This document shows, in pieces, positions 24,669-32,900 of a DNA stretch of 64,000 nucleotides. The DNA is from Cognatilysobacter claricitrinus. GTDB taxonomy: Bacteria > Pseudomonadota > Gammaproteobacteria > Xanthomonadales > Xanthomonadaceae. The notes under the pieces were generated by a model that saw nothing but the letters and a program-made list of their open reading frames with translations, was not told where the DNA came from and made no database searches. The translations under genes were made by a program, and so were the position numbers. The stretch lies in contig NZ_BAAFZV010000001.1 in the NCBI RefSeq assembly GCF_045866565.1, positions 966,066 to 1,030,065 of the forward strand. The letters are read 5' to 3'. The first letter of the stretch is position 1; each line of letters starts with the position of its first letter.

Positions 24669-27425
24669 ATGAAAAAGCTCGTCCTGATCGACGGTTCCAG
24701 TTACCTCTACCGCGCATTCCACGCGCTGCCGCCGCTCACCAACGAGCACGGTGAACCCACCGGCGCGCTGTTCGGCGTGGTCAACATGCTGAGGGCGGTG
24801 CTGGCCGAGAAGCCGGATTTCGTCGCCTACGTGGTCGATGCCTCGGGGCCGACCTTCCGCGAGGCGCTCGACCCGCAGTACAAGGCCAACCGCCCGCCGA
24901 TGCCCGACGACCTGCGCGCGCAGGTGCAGCCGCTGTGCGACATTGTCACCGCGCTCGGCATCACCATCCTGCGCGAGCCCGGCGTCGAAGCGGACGACGT
25001 GATCGGCACGCTCGCGCTGCGCGGCTTCGACGAAGGCCTCGACGTTACCGTGTCGACGTCGGACAAGGATTTCGCGCAGCTGGTGCGCGATCCGGTCGAC
25101 GGACGCGGCGTCGCGCTCGTCAACACCATGAGCGGCAGCCGGCTGGATTCGACGCAGCGCGTGATCGAGAAGTTCGGCGTGCGTCCGGACCAGATCGTCG
25201 ATTTCCTCGCGCTGATGGGCGACAGCGTCGACAACATCCCGGGCGTCGAAAAGTGCGGGCCGAAAACCGCGGCGAAGTGGTTGGCCGAATACGGCACGCT
25301 CGACGGCGTCGTGGCGAATGCATCGGCGATCAAGGGCAAGATCGGCGAGAACCTCGCGCGCGTGCTCGACCGCCTGCCGCTCAATCGCACGCTCACCACC
25401 ATCAAGACCGACTGCGAGGTGCCGCTCGGCCCGCAGGAACTCGCCCTGCGCGAACGTGACCACGAGAAGCTGCGCGAACTGTTCGAGCGCTACGGCATGC
25501 GGCAGGCGTTGCGCGAGCTGGAAGGCGGCGCTGCGGTCGCGCCTGCGGCAGCGGGAAGCCGCGGTGTCGCTGCGCAGGTCGCGCCGGTTGAAGCGCTCGA
25601 TCCCGCACTCGCGGCGAAGGGCGAATACGAAGCGGTGATGACGCAGCAGCAACTCGATGCGTGGGTGCAGCGCCTGCGCGACGCCGACGAGTTCGCGTTC
25701 GACACCGAAACCGATTCGCTCGACGCGCTGTGCGCCAACCTGGTCGGCCTGAGCCTGTCGGTCGAGCCCGGCAAGGCCTGCTACATCCCCGTCGGCCACG
25801 ACTATCCCGGCGCGCCGCCGCAGCTGTCGCAGGCGACGGTGCTGGCCGCGCTCGGGCCGATCCTGTCGGATGCGTCGAAGAAGAAGCTCGGCCAGCACGG
25901 CAAGTACGACATCCATGTGCTGCGCTGCCACGGCGTCGACGTGCGCGGCTATCACGACGACACCATGCTCGAGAGTTTCGTACTCAATGCCACTGCGACG
26001 CGCCACGACATGGATTCGCTGGCGAAGAAATACCTCGGCTACGACACGGTGAAATACGCCGACGTCGCGGGCAAGGGCGCCAAGCAGATCCCGTTCTCGC
26101 AGGTCGCGCTTGACGACGCCACGCGTTACGCCGCGGAAGACGCCGACGTGACCCTGCGCCTGCATCGCGTGCTGTCGCCGAAGCTCAGCGCGGAGGCGAC
26201 GCTCGATCGCGTGTATCGCGACATCGAAATCCCGCTGATCCCCGTGCTTGAACGCATCGAGGCCAACGGCGTGATGATCGATCCTGACGAATTGCGCCGG
26301 CAGTCAGCGGACATGGGGCGTCGCATGCTGGAGCTGCAGCAGCGCGCGACGGAAGTCGCCGGCCGCACGTTCAACATGGATTCGCCCAAGCAGATCGGTG
26401 CGTTGCTGTTCGACGAACTTGGCCTTCCTGCGACCGCGCGCACGCCCACCGGTGCGCCCTCGGTGAACGAGGAAGCGCTCGAAGCGATCGCCGACCAGCA
26501 CGAGCTGCCGCGCCTGATCCTCGACTACCGTGGTCTCGCCAAACTGCGCGGCACATACACCGACAAGCTGCCGGAGATGATCAATCCGCGCACGCGTCGC
26601 CTGCACACGAGTTACCACCAGGCCGGCGCGGCCACGGGGCGCCTCGCATCGAGCGATCCCAACCTGCAGAACATCCCGATCCGCACCGAGGACGGGCGCC
26701 GCATCCGCACCGCGTTCATCGCGCCGGAAGGCCGACGCATCGTCGCCTGCGACTACTCGCAGATCGAGCTGCGGATCATGGCGCACCTCTCCGAAGACCC
26801 GGCGCTGCTGCGCGCGTTCACGTCCGGCGTCGACGTGCACACGGCGACCGCCGCGGAAGTGTTCGGCAAGACGGTGGACACGGTGGAGCCCGGCGAGCGC
26901 CGCGCCGCAAAGGCGATCAACTTCGGCCTGATGTACGGCATGAGTGCGTTCGGCCTGGCCACGCGCCTGGGCATCTCGCGCGGCGAAGCGCAGGACTACA
27001 TCGCGCTGTACTTCGCGCGCTATCCCGGCGTGCGCGAGTACATGGACCGCACCCGCCAGCAGGCACGCGAGCAGGGCTATGTGGAAACCGTGTTCGGCCG
27101 CCGGCTGTACCTGGAGAACATCCACGCGCGCAACCAGGGCCTGCGTGCGGGCGCCGAGCGCGCCGCGATCAATGCGCCCATGCAGGGCACCGCCGCCGAC
27201 ATCATCAAGCGCGCGATGATCGACATCCACGGCTGGTTGGAAGGCCACGCCGAGCAGGCGCTGATGGTGCTGCAGGTGCACGATGAACTGGTGTTCGAGG
27301 TCGACGACGGTTTCGTGCCGACGCTGGTCGAGGAGGTGAAGCGGCGGATGTCGTCGGCCGCCGAGCTCAAGGTGCCGTTGGATGTCGATGCCGGCATCGG
27401 GCTCAACTGGGACCAGGCCCACTAG
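24669..27425 (+). CDS. polA: DNA polymerase I
   Basis: This 918-residue protein has all three domains of PolA. The N-terminal 5' nuclease covers about 1-290 (LIDGSSYLYRAFHALP and the VEADDVIGTLA acidic cluster). The 3'-5' exonuclease covers about 320-510, with FDTETDSLDAL retaining the metal-binding Asp and Glu, so proofreading should be active. The polymerase domain has motif A (CDYSQIELRIMAHLS), motif B (RRAAKAINFGLMYG) and motif C (LQVHDELVFEV). It fills gaps after excision repair and removes Okazaki primers. A 423-base gene-free stretch with a candidate sRNA follows. Confidence 0.97.
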   Translation: MKKLVLIDGSSYLYRAFHALPPLTNEHGEPTGALFGVVNMLRAVLAEKPDFVAYVVDASGPTFREALDPQYKANRPPMPDDLRAQVQPLCDIVTALGITILREPGVEADDVIGTLALRGFDEGLDVTVSTSDKDFAQLVRDPVDGRGVALVNTMSGSRLDSTQRVIEKFGVRPDQIVDFLALMGDSVDNIPGVEKCGPKTAAKWLAEYGTLDGVVANASAIKGKIGENLARVLDRLPLNRTLTTIKTDCEVPLGPQELALRERDHEKLRELFERYGMRQALRELEGGAAVAPAAAGSRGVAAQVAPVEALDPALAAKGEYEAVMTQQQLDAWVQRLRDADEFAFDTETDSLDALCANLVGLSLSVEPGKACYIPVGHDYPGAPPQLSQATVLAALGPILSDASKKKLGQHGKYDIHVLRCHGVDVRGYHDDTMLESFVLNATATRHDMDSLAKKYLGYDTVKYADVAGKGAKQIPFSQVALDDATRYAAEDADVTLRLHRVLSPKLSAEATLDRVYRDIEIPLIPVLERIEANGVMIDPDELRRQSADMGRRMLELQQRATEVAGRTFNMDSPKQIGALLFDELGLPATARTPTGAPSVNEEALEAIADQHELPRLILDYRGLAKLRGTYTDKLPEMINPRTRRLHTSYHQAGAATGRLASSDPNLQNIPIRTEDGRRIRTAFIAPEGRRIVACDYSQIELRIMAHLSEDPALLRAFTSGVDVHTATAAEVFGKTVDTVEPGERRAAKAINFGLMYGMSAFGLATRLGISRGEAQDYIALYFARYPGVREYMDRTRQQAREQGYVETVFGRRLYLENIHARNQGLRAGAERAAINAPMQGTAADIIKRAMIDIHGWLEGHAEQALMVLQVHDELVFEVDDGFVPTLVEEVKRRMSSAAELKVPLDVDAGIGLNWDQAH

Positions 27426-27656
27426 GGCCACTGTTCACGCTGCGACACATCCGTGATGCACCAATCTGGCGCATCGCGGGCAACGTCAAAGCGACGCTGC
27501 AGCGGTCGGTTGCGGACGGCGTAACGCGCGTTCTTCGGCGACTGTCACGCTTTACCGACGAACGGCGCCGAAGCGATGAATCCGTCCTGAACTTTTACGG
27601 GCCGCTAACGGAAGTCTTCACTTTCCGTGCATGTTCCCGGTGATTTTATACACGGG
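27426..27656. other. Gene-free stretch after polA, upstream part
   Basis: No credible coding frame is seen. Near its right end the sequence TTTTATAC (27644-27651) is a likely -10 region for the small RNA that follows. A TTCACT element at 27617-27622 is too far away (over 20 bases) to be a standard -35 partner. Confidence 0.5.
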
Positions 27657-27657
27657 C

Positions 27658-27777
27658 GGCGGATGCAACGTCCGACGCTGATCCTCCCCTCCCCTGGAGC
27701 GATCCCGGAACGTAAGGTCCCTCCCCAGACCCCGTTCCCCAGCCCCGCCGGCCCCCCCTGCCTGCGGGGCTTTTTAT
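27658..27777 (+). ncRNA. Candidate sX13-like small RNA with C-rich loops
   Basis: A compact set of hairpins lies downstream of polA. Hairpin 1 is CGGA/UCCG (27660-27663 with 27671-27674). Hairpin 2 is GAUCCUCC paired with GGAG-C-GAUC (27680-27704), loop CCUCCCCU. Hairpin 3 pairs GGAACG and GGUC with GACC and CGUUCC (27707-27738), loop CCUCCCCA. The last hairpin is a terminator. The Xanthomonas sRNA sX13 is about 115 nucleotides, has C-rich loops that pair with G-rich mRNA sites, and as I recall also lies by polA. Size (about 120 bases from the likely -10), position and loops all fit. The exact start is inferred. Confidence 0.75.
27741..27777 (+). terminator. Rho-independent terminator of the candidate sRNA
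   Basis: AGCCCCGC (27741-27748) pairs with GCGGGGCT (27764-27771) around a C-rich 15-base loop, followed by TTTTATT. It is 316 bases past the polA stop, so it more likely ends the sRNA than polA. Confidence 0.85.
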
Positions 27778-27848
27778 TGCCCGCGATCCGGCGGCGCGCG
27801 ATGCCCAAGCGGCCGGTACGATGCCGGACCGTTCGCAGTTTCGGCCGC

Positions 27849-28625
27849 ATGTCCCGACTCCTCCTCACGCGCGCAGTCCTGCTGCTCATCACGTTCGCGG
27901 CTGTCGTGGTCCTCGCGATGCATGGCCCGATCCCGCAGGACCCCGGCTACCACCACTTCGCCGACACCCGCACGATCGCTGGCGTTCCCAACGCCTGGAA
28001 CGTGCTGTCGAACCTGCCGTTCCTGATCGTCGGCGTGCATGGGCTCCTGCGCGCGCCGCAGCTCGCGGTGGCGCGCACGCGGGCCGGCTATGTCGCGTTG
28101 TGCATCGGCATCGCCGCCGTCGCATTCGGCTCCGGCGCGTATCACTGGGCGCCGTCGAACACCACGCTGGTCGGCGACCGCCTGCCAATGACGATCGCCT
28201 TCATGGCGTTCTTCGCGTTGTTGCTCGACGAGCGCGTGGTCGACGACATCCGCCATCGCGGACTCGCCGCGCTGCTCGTACTCGGCGTCGCATCCGTCGC
28301 GTACTGGAACGTCACCGAACGCTTCGGCGCGGGCGACCTGCGGCCGTACGTGCTCGTGCAGTTCCTGCCGATGCTGCTCGTGCCGCTCATCCTCGTGCTT
28401 CGACCATCGCGGTGGCTGGACACGCGCTGGCTCGTCGCGGCGCTGGTGGGCTACGCGCTGGCGAAAGCGCTCGAGCAGTTCGACGCGCCGGTGTACGCGG
28501 CGCTCGGTGTCGTCAGCGGGCATGCGCTCAAGCACGTCGTCGCCGCGCTCGCGGCTGCATGCATCGTTCGTGCGGTGCCGACGCGTCAGGCGAGTTCGGA
28601 CAGCCAGTCGCGCGGGCGCAGGTAG
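27849..28625 (+). CDS. Alkaline ceramidase/phytoceramidase-like membrane protein
   Basis: ATG 27849 begins a 258-residue protein with about seven predicted membrane helices, the first at residues 3-22. The segment HHFADTRTIAGVPNAWNVLSN followed by a helix, and the SGAYHWAPSNTTLVGDRLPM block, carry the conserved His, Asn and Asp residues of the alkaline ceramidase (PF05875-like) family. A ceramide- or lipid-amide hydrolase activity is possible but not proven for bacterial members. Its last 40 bases overlap the convergent hemF gene. No good ribosome binding site is seen; a TACGAT hexamer lies at about 27817. Confidence 0.65.
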   Translation: MSRLLLTRAVLLLITFAAVVVLAMHGPIPQDPGYHHFADTRTIAGVPNAWNVLSNLPFLIVGVHGLLRAPQLAVARTRAGYVALCIGIAAVAFGSGAYHWAPSNTTLVGDRLPMTIAFMAFFALLLDERVVDDIRHRGLAALLVLGVASVAYWNVTERFGAGDLRPYVLVQFLPMLLVPLILVLRPSRWLDTRWLVAALVGYALAKALEQFDAPVYAALGVVSGHALKHVVAALAAACIVRAVPTRQASSDSQSRGRR

Positions 28626-29524
28626 TCGGACAGGCGCGCTTCCGGAGAACCCGCCTCGGGTGCGTAGCCGTACTCCCAACGCACCAGCGGCGGCAGGCTC
28701 ATCAGGATCGATTCGGTGCGCCCGCCGGACTGCAGGCCGAAGTGCGTGCCGCGGTCGAACACCAGGTTGAACTCGACGTAGCGACCGCGCCGGTACAGCT
28801 GGAAATCGCGCTCGCGTTCGCCGTACGGCATGTCGCGACGCTGCTGCACGATCGGCAAGTAGGCATCGAGGAAACCGTCGCCGACCGCGCGCATGTAGCC
28901 GAAGTCGGCATCGAAATCGCCGTGCAGGTCGTCGAAGAACAGGCCGCCGATGCCGCGGGTTTCGTCGCGATGCTTGAGGAAGAAGTACTCGTCGCACCAG
29001 CGCTTGTGCGCGTCGTAGCGGGCGTCGCCGCCGAAGGGTTGGCACAGATCACGTGCGACGCGATGCCAGTGCAACACGTCCCCGTCGACGGGATAGAACG
29101 GCGTGAGGTCGAAGCCACCGCCGAACCACCACGCGACCGTCTCGCCATCGCGCTCGGCGCGGAAATGGCGGACGTTCGCGTGCGTGGTCGGCACGTGCGG
29201 ATTGCGCGGATGGAAGACCAGCGACACGCCGACCGCACGCCACGACGCGCCCGCGAGTTCCGGCCGGTTCGCGGTGGCCGACGGCGGCAACGCGGTGCCG
29301 GACACGTCGGAAAACCCGATGCCCGCCTGCTCGAAGACCGCGCCGTCGCGCAGGATGCGCGTGCGGCCACCGCCCTGGATCGGCGACGCGCCGGGATCCT
29401 TCGTCCACGCATCCTCGACGAAGCGCGCGGCGCCGTCGGCCTGTTCGATCGCGGCGCAGATGCGGTCCTGAAGGCCCGTGAGGTAGGCGCGGACGGTATC
29501 GAGGGCGGGCAGGGGCGTGGTCAT
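28586..29524 (-). CDS. hemF: Aerobic coproporphyrinogen III oxidase
   Basis: The 312-residue protein is a full-length HemF. Typical segments are GGGRTRILRDGAVFEQAGIG near residue 50, the WWFGGGFDLTPFYP block, KHRDETRGIGGLFFDD and the C-terminal LPPLVRWEYGY. It converts coproporphyrinogen III to protoporphyrinogen IX using oxygen, in heme synthesis. The start at 29524 is chosen from the conserved N-terminus. It is preceded by a TAGAAT -10 element 7 bases upstream and no Shine-Dalgarno sequence. The 3' end overlaps the ceramidase-like gene on the other strand. Confidence 0.95.
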   Translation of the reverse strand: MTTPLPALDTVRAYLTGLQDRICAAIEQADGAARFVEDAWTKDPGASPIQGGGRTRILRDGAVFEQAGIGFSDVSGTALPPSATANRPELAGASWRAVGVSLVFHPRNPHVPTTHANVRHFRAERDGETVAWWFGGGFDLTPFYPVDGDVLHWHRVARDLCQPFGGDARYDAHKRWCDEYFFLKHRDETRGIGGLFFDDLHGDFDADFGYMRAVGDGFLDAYLPIVQQRRDMPYGERERDFQLYRRGRYVEFNLVFDRGTHFGLQSGGRTESILMSLPPLVRWEYGYAPEAGSPEARLSDYLRPRDWLSELA

Positions 29525-29531
29525 GTCGACG

Positions 29532-29537
29532 ATTCTA
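29532..29537 (-). promoter_or_regulatory. Putative -10 element of hemF (leaderless start)
   Basis: On the minus strand TAGAAT is followed by CGTCGAC and the hemF ATG, a 7-base gap. No Shine-Dalgarno sequence lies between, so the mRNA is predicted to begin at the start codon. Confidence 0.5.
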
Positions 29538-29790
29538 TCGGCGCGCGTGTCCGCCTTCGTTGTCCTGCGGCATACCGGGCGCGGCGAGGACCGGTGAATG
29601 AATCGCATCCGACAACGGCTGGCGATGCCGCGCCAGCGCGTCGCGGTCGCGGTAGTTCTTGATCCCATACATCGCGATGTCCGCATGCCGGCGACAAAGC
29701 AATGAAGTCCGGTCGCGTTCGCCGCCAGCGATCGCCGCGCCTTCGATCCGGTTGCCTGAAATGCAGGAACCGGAGCGGGTCAGGCGCGCG
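29538..29790. other. Short gene-poor stretch between hemF and the GNAT gene
   Basis: No gene I can support. A minus-strand frame reads ADIAMYGIKNYRDRD, which looks a little like the end of a GGDEF domain or the start of an ArsC/Spx-like protein. It has no ribosome binding site and no further similarity, and may be chance or a remnant. Confidence 0.3.
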
Positions 29791-30321
29791 TCATGGATCG
29801 AGTGCGAGGGCCATGACGCGGTCGTCGTAATCGCGGCCGCCGACATTGAAGCGGCGATCGGCGACGTGCACGAAACCGGCGCGCCGGTAGAACGCGATCG
29901 CCGCGTCGTTGCCGGCATAGACGCCCAGCAGCAGGCGTGCCGCGCCGAACGCGCGCGCGTGGTGTACGGCGTGCTGCAGCAGCGAGCGCCCGATCCCGCC
30001 GCCGTGATAGCGCCCGAGCAGGTAGATGCGCTTGAGTTCGAGGTCGCGCGCGGGATCGGCGCCGGGCAGGTCGGCCCTGGCGACGACGGCGTAGCCCACG
30101 GGCGCATCGCCGGGCACGACTTCCGCCAGCCAGATCGACGTGTCGTTGCTGTCGAGCCAGTCGCGATACTGCGTCGGCGAATGCGCGCGTGCGCAGTGTT
30201 CGACGATCGCAGCGCCATCGAGCACGCCTGCGAACGTTTCAAGGAACGTCGCCTGGCCGACGAGCGCGAGCGCCTGTTCGTCGCCTGCACGCGCCGGTCG
30301 AATCGATAGTCCCGTCGTCAT
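29791..30321 (-). CDS. GNAT family N-acetyltransferase
   Basis: This 176-residue protein is a GCN5-related acetyltransferase. Motif A is present as IYLLGRYHGGGIGRSLLQHA (acetyl-CoA pyrophosphate loop GGGIGR), followed by LLLGVYAGNDAAIAFYRRAGF, the typical motif B region. The substrate is unknown. The start at 30321 has a GGGGA motif upstream. Upstream lies a 249-base stretch without a supported gene, then truC on the other strand. Confidence 0.8.
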   Translation of the reverse strand: MTTGLSIRPARAGDEQALALVGQATFLETFAGVLDGAAIVEHCARAHSPTQYRDWLDSNDTSIWLAEVVPGDAPVGYAVVARADLPGADPARDLELKRIYLLGRYHGGGIGRSLLQHAVHHARAFGAARLLLGVYAGNDAAIAFYRRAGFVHVADRRFNVGGRDYDDRVMALALDP

Positions 30322-30570
30322 CAACGTCCCCCATGGACACGCGGTCATCGGACATCGTCGCGACCGTCGCGCAACGCAGCAGTGCCACAGTCGTGCATCC
30401 GCAAGTGGCATTCAAGGCCGCATTCGTCATGTCGACAGATCGCGACGCCATCTTTCGGCGCGCGATGACGTTCGGCGGCCGCGTCGGTGACGCTGGCGAC
30501 GCATCGGCCGCCGAATCGTGCGGTCCTGGGCGCGCCGCCTGCGACAATGCGCACCCGCCGCGGATCCGCC
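30322..30570. other. Intergenic region between GNAT gene and truC
   Basis: I see no coding region here. It must hold the divergent promoters of the GNAT gene and truC. A GACAAT hexamer at 30543-30548 is a possible -10 for truC. Confidence 0.4.
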
Positions 30571-31266
30571 ATGACCGAACTCGCCCTGCCCGTGCTGTAC
30601 CGCGACGATCGGCTCGCGGTCGTCGACAAGCCCGCGGGCCTGATGGTCCATGACAGCGCGCTCGCGCGCGGCGAAACCGACTTCGCCGCCGATCGCCTGC
30701 GCGAGCAGTTCGGTCGGCAGGTCTTCCTCGTGCATCGGCTCGACCGCGCGACGTCCGGTTGCCTGCTGCTCGCCTTCGATCGCGATACCGCCGGCGCGCT
30801 GGGCCGCACGCTGATGTCGCAGGAATTCGAGAAGGTCTACTGGCTGGTCTGCCGCGGCTGGCCAGAGGCGGAGTTCGTCATCGATTACCCGCTCGACGGT
30901 GGGCCCGGCAAGCCGGAGAAGAAGCCGGCGGTCACCGCGTTCCGCACGCTCGCGACCGCGGAGCTCGACGTGCCGTCGGCCAACCATCCCACCTCGCGCT
31001 ACGCGTGGCTGGAAGCGCGGCCGCTCACCGGACGGTTCCGGCAGATCCGGCGTCACCTCAAGCACGTGTCGCATCACATGATCGGCGACACCAGCCACGG
31101 CGACGGCCGCCACAACCGCGCGTTCCGCATGATGGGCATCCACCGCATGTTGCTGCACGCACACGCGCTGGCGTTTCCGCATCCGGCCACGGGCGAGGTG
31201 TTGCGCGTGGAAGCGCCGGTCAGCGGCGAGTTCGCGAAGGCGCTCGCGTTGTTCGGCGAGCGCTGA
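30571..31266 (+). CDS. truC: tRNA pseudouridine(65) synthase
   Basis: The 231-residue protein is a RluA-family pseudouridine synthase without an S4 domain. The catalytic Asp lies in VHRLDRATSGCLLLAF (RLD motif), and the segment RPLTGRFRQIRRHLKHVSHH carries the conserved substrate-binding Arg and TruC-type HHxIGDTxHGDG continuation. TruC makes pseudouridine at position 65 in certain tRNAs. The start at ATG 30571 matches the usual family N-terminus (LPVLYRDDRLAVVDKPAGLMVH). It is convergent with the DUF2059 gene. Confidence 0.9.
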   Translation: MTELALPVLYRDDRLAVVDKPAGLMVHDSALARGETDFAADRLREQFGRQVFLVHRLDRATSGCLLLAFDRDTAGALGRTLMSQEFEKVYWLVCRGWPEAEFVIDYPLDGGPGKPEKKPAVTAFRTLATAELDVPSANHPTSRYAWLEARPLTGRFRQIRRHLKHVSHHMIGDTSHGDGRHNRAFRMMGIHRMLLHAHALAFPHPATGEVLRVEAPVSGEFAKALALFGER

Positions 31267-31279
31267 CGGGTCGGGCCGC

Positions 31280-31774
31280 TTACTGCTTCGGCGCGGGCTT
31301 GCCGAATTCCTTCTGCACGTCCGCCATGACGCGTTGCATGGTGGCCTGCATGGTCGGCTGCAACGCCTCCATCGAGCGGCCCGTCGCCTGCGGCATCTTC
31401 TGCAGGATGCTGTGGCCTTCGGGGCTCGCATAGAACCGCGTCATCGCGGTGACTTCGTCCGCACTGAACACCTCGGTGTAGATGGAGCGGTAGATCGGCT
31501 CCAGCTTCGCCCAGGTCATGTCCTGCCGCACAACGACCTGTTCGCGCGCCATGAAATCGCGCAAGCGCGCGCGGTCGGCATCGCTGACGTCCGCCGGCAG
31601 CGACGACAGCGCGACCTGCTGCATCGAAGCCTCCATCTGGGTCATGAGCCCGTCGATCATGTGCGGCATGTCCATCGCGGTCAGCAGGGCATCGACCTGC
31701 TGTGGCGTCGGTGGCGCCGCGTGCGCGATCGGGGTGAGGACAGCGAGAGTCAGGGCGAGAGCGATGCGCTTCAT
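31280..31774 (-). CDS. Exported DUF2059 protein
   Basis: This 164-residue protein begins with a signal peptide (MKRIALALTLAVLTPIAHAA). The mature part has the DUF2059 signature near YRSIYTEVFSADEVTAMTRF and YASPEGHSILQKMP, followed by a helical C-terminus. Proteins of this family are periplasmic and of unknown function. The gene diverges from arfB with an 83-base gap. Confidence 0.8.
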   Translation of the reverse strand: MKRIALALTLAVLTPIAHAAPPTPQQVDALLTAMDMPHMIDGLMTQMEASMQQVALSSLPADVSDADRARLRDFMAREQVVVRQDMTWAKLEPIYRSIYTEVFSADEVTAMTRFYASPEGHSILQKMPQATGRSMEALQPTMQATMQRVMADVQKEFGKPAPKQ

Positions 31775-31845
31775 GCGGGCAGTCAGGGTGAAAGGTGCGC
31801 GCATGCTCCGTGCCCGGGCGCACGCCGTCAACGCGCTCCGCTGCC

Positions 31846-31851
31846 TAGAAT
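31846..31851 (+). promoter_or_regulatory. Putative -10 element of arfB (leaderless start)
   Basis: TAGAAT is followed by GGCCGC and the arfB ATG, a 6-base gap with no Shine-Dalgarno sequence. A leaderless mRNA is predicted. Confidence 0.5.
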
Positions 31852-31857
31852 GGCCGC

Positions 31858-32268
31858 ATGACGCCGAGCATCGACATCCCCGAGAACGAGCTGGTCGAAC
31901 GCTTCGTGCGGTCGGCCGGGCCGGGCGGGCAGAACGTCAACAAGGTGGCGACGGCGGTCGAGCTGCGCTTCGACATCGCGAATTCGCCGTCGTTGCCGGA
32001 CGAGCTGCGCGCGCGGTTGCTGGCGAAACGCGACCGTCGCGTCACCCTCGAAGGCGTGCTGGTGATCAGTGCGCAACGCTTCCGCACGCAGGATCGCAAT
32101 CGCCAGGACGCACGCGAACGCCTGCAGGCGTTCGTCGACGCGGGGCTGCACGTGCCGAAGAAGCGCGTGGCGACACGGCCGACGCGGGCGTCGAAGGAAC
32201 GTCGCCTCGACGCCAAGCGCGGCCGCAGTACGATCAAGAAGGGCCGCACCGCGCGTGACTGGGATTGA
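31858..32268 (+). CDS. arfB: Alternative ribosome-rescue factor (peptidyl-tRNA hydrolase)
   Basis: The 136-residue protein is ArfB (YaeJ/ICT1 family). The catalytic GGQ motif is at residues 23-25 in AGPGGQNVNKVAT. The C-terminus is a long basic tail (KKRVATRPTRASKERR and on to GRSTIKKGRTA), which in ArfB inserts into the empty mRNA channel of stalled ribosomes. It releases nascent chains from non-stop ribosomes. It is followed by an acyltransferase gene starting one base after the stop. Confidence 0.95.
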   Translation: MTPSIDIPENELVERFVRSAGPGGQNVNKVATAVELRFDIANSPSLPDELRARLLAKRDRRVTLEGVLVISAQRFRTQDRNRQDARERLQAFVDAGLHVPKKRVATRPTRASKERRLDAKRGRSTIKKGRTARDWD

Positions 32269-32269
32269 G

Positions 32270-32893
32270 ATGACGAACGACTATCCCGCACATGTCGGCG
32301 CGCCGGGCCGCGTGCCGGTGCTGCCGCCGAACGCGCCGCGCGTGAAGGGTGGCGCGTTCGGACGATGGGTCGGTCGCACCGTGCTGCGTCTCGGCGGCTG
32401 GCGCGTCGTCGGCGAGTTTCCCGACGTGCGCAAGCTGGTGCTGATCGGCGCGCCGCATTCGTCGAACTGGGACGGCGTGTGGGGCTTTGCCGCGAAGCTC
32501 GCGCTGGGCCTCGACATCCGCATCCTCGGCAAGGACACGCTGTTCAAGGTGCCCGGCGTCGGTGCGTTGCTGCGACGCCTGGGCGTGATTCCGGTCGACC
32601 GCAGCGCCGCGCACGGCGTGGTCGAACAGGCTGCGGCGGTGATCCGCGCCGGCGAGAAGGTCTGGTACGGACTCGCGCCGGAAGGCACGCGCAAGCGCGT
32701 CGAGAAGTGGAAGACGGGCTTCTGGAAGATCGCGCGCGCCGCCGACGTGCCGGTACTGCCCGTGTATTTCCACTATCCGGACAAGGTGATCGGCGTCGGC
32801 CCGCTGTGGACGCTCGGCGATGATTTCGCCACCGACATGGCGCGTATCCGCGCCTGGTACGCCCCGTGGCAGGGCAAGAACCACGGCGTCTGA
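32270..32893 (+). CDS. PlsC-like lysophospholipid acyltransferase family protein
   Basis: This 207-residue protein has the HX4D motif (HSSNWD, residues 63-68) and PEGTR (137-141) of the PlsC acyltransferase family, with a shorter than usual length and no clear membrane helix. Such short members are common next to arfB in related genomes as far as I recall, but the substrate is unknown. It starts one base after the arfB stop and is probably co-transcribed with it. Confidence 0.75.
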   Translation: MTNDYPAHVGAPGRVPVLPPNAPRVKGGAFGRWVGRTVLRLGGWRVVGEFPDVRKLVLIGAPHSSNWDGVWGFAAKLALGLDIRILGKDTLFKVPGVGALLRRLGVIPVDRSAAHGVVEQAAAVIRAGEKVWYGLAPEGTRKRVEKWKTGFWKIARAADVPVLPVYFHYPDKVIGVGPLWTLGDDFATDMARIRAWYAPWQGKNHGV

Positions 32894-32900
32894 CTGCGCC

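Noticed and set aside
27627..27848. An N-terminal extension of the ceramidase-like protein
   Set aside because: It would run through the candidate sRNA and its terminator and is Pro/Arg-rich without similarity. The ATG at 27849 opens the first membrane helix.
29535..29672. A 45-residue frame beginning MYGIKN, like the start of an ArsC/Spx-type protein or the end of a GGDEF domain
   Set aside because: No Shine-Dalgarno sequence, no continuing similarity after the first residues, and it runs into the hemF promoter. Chance or a small remnant.
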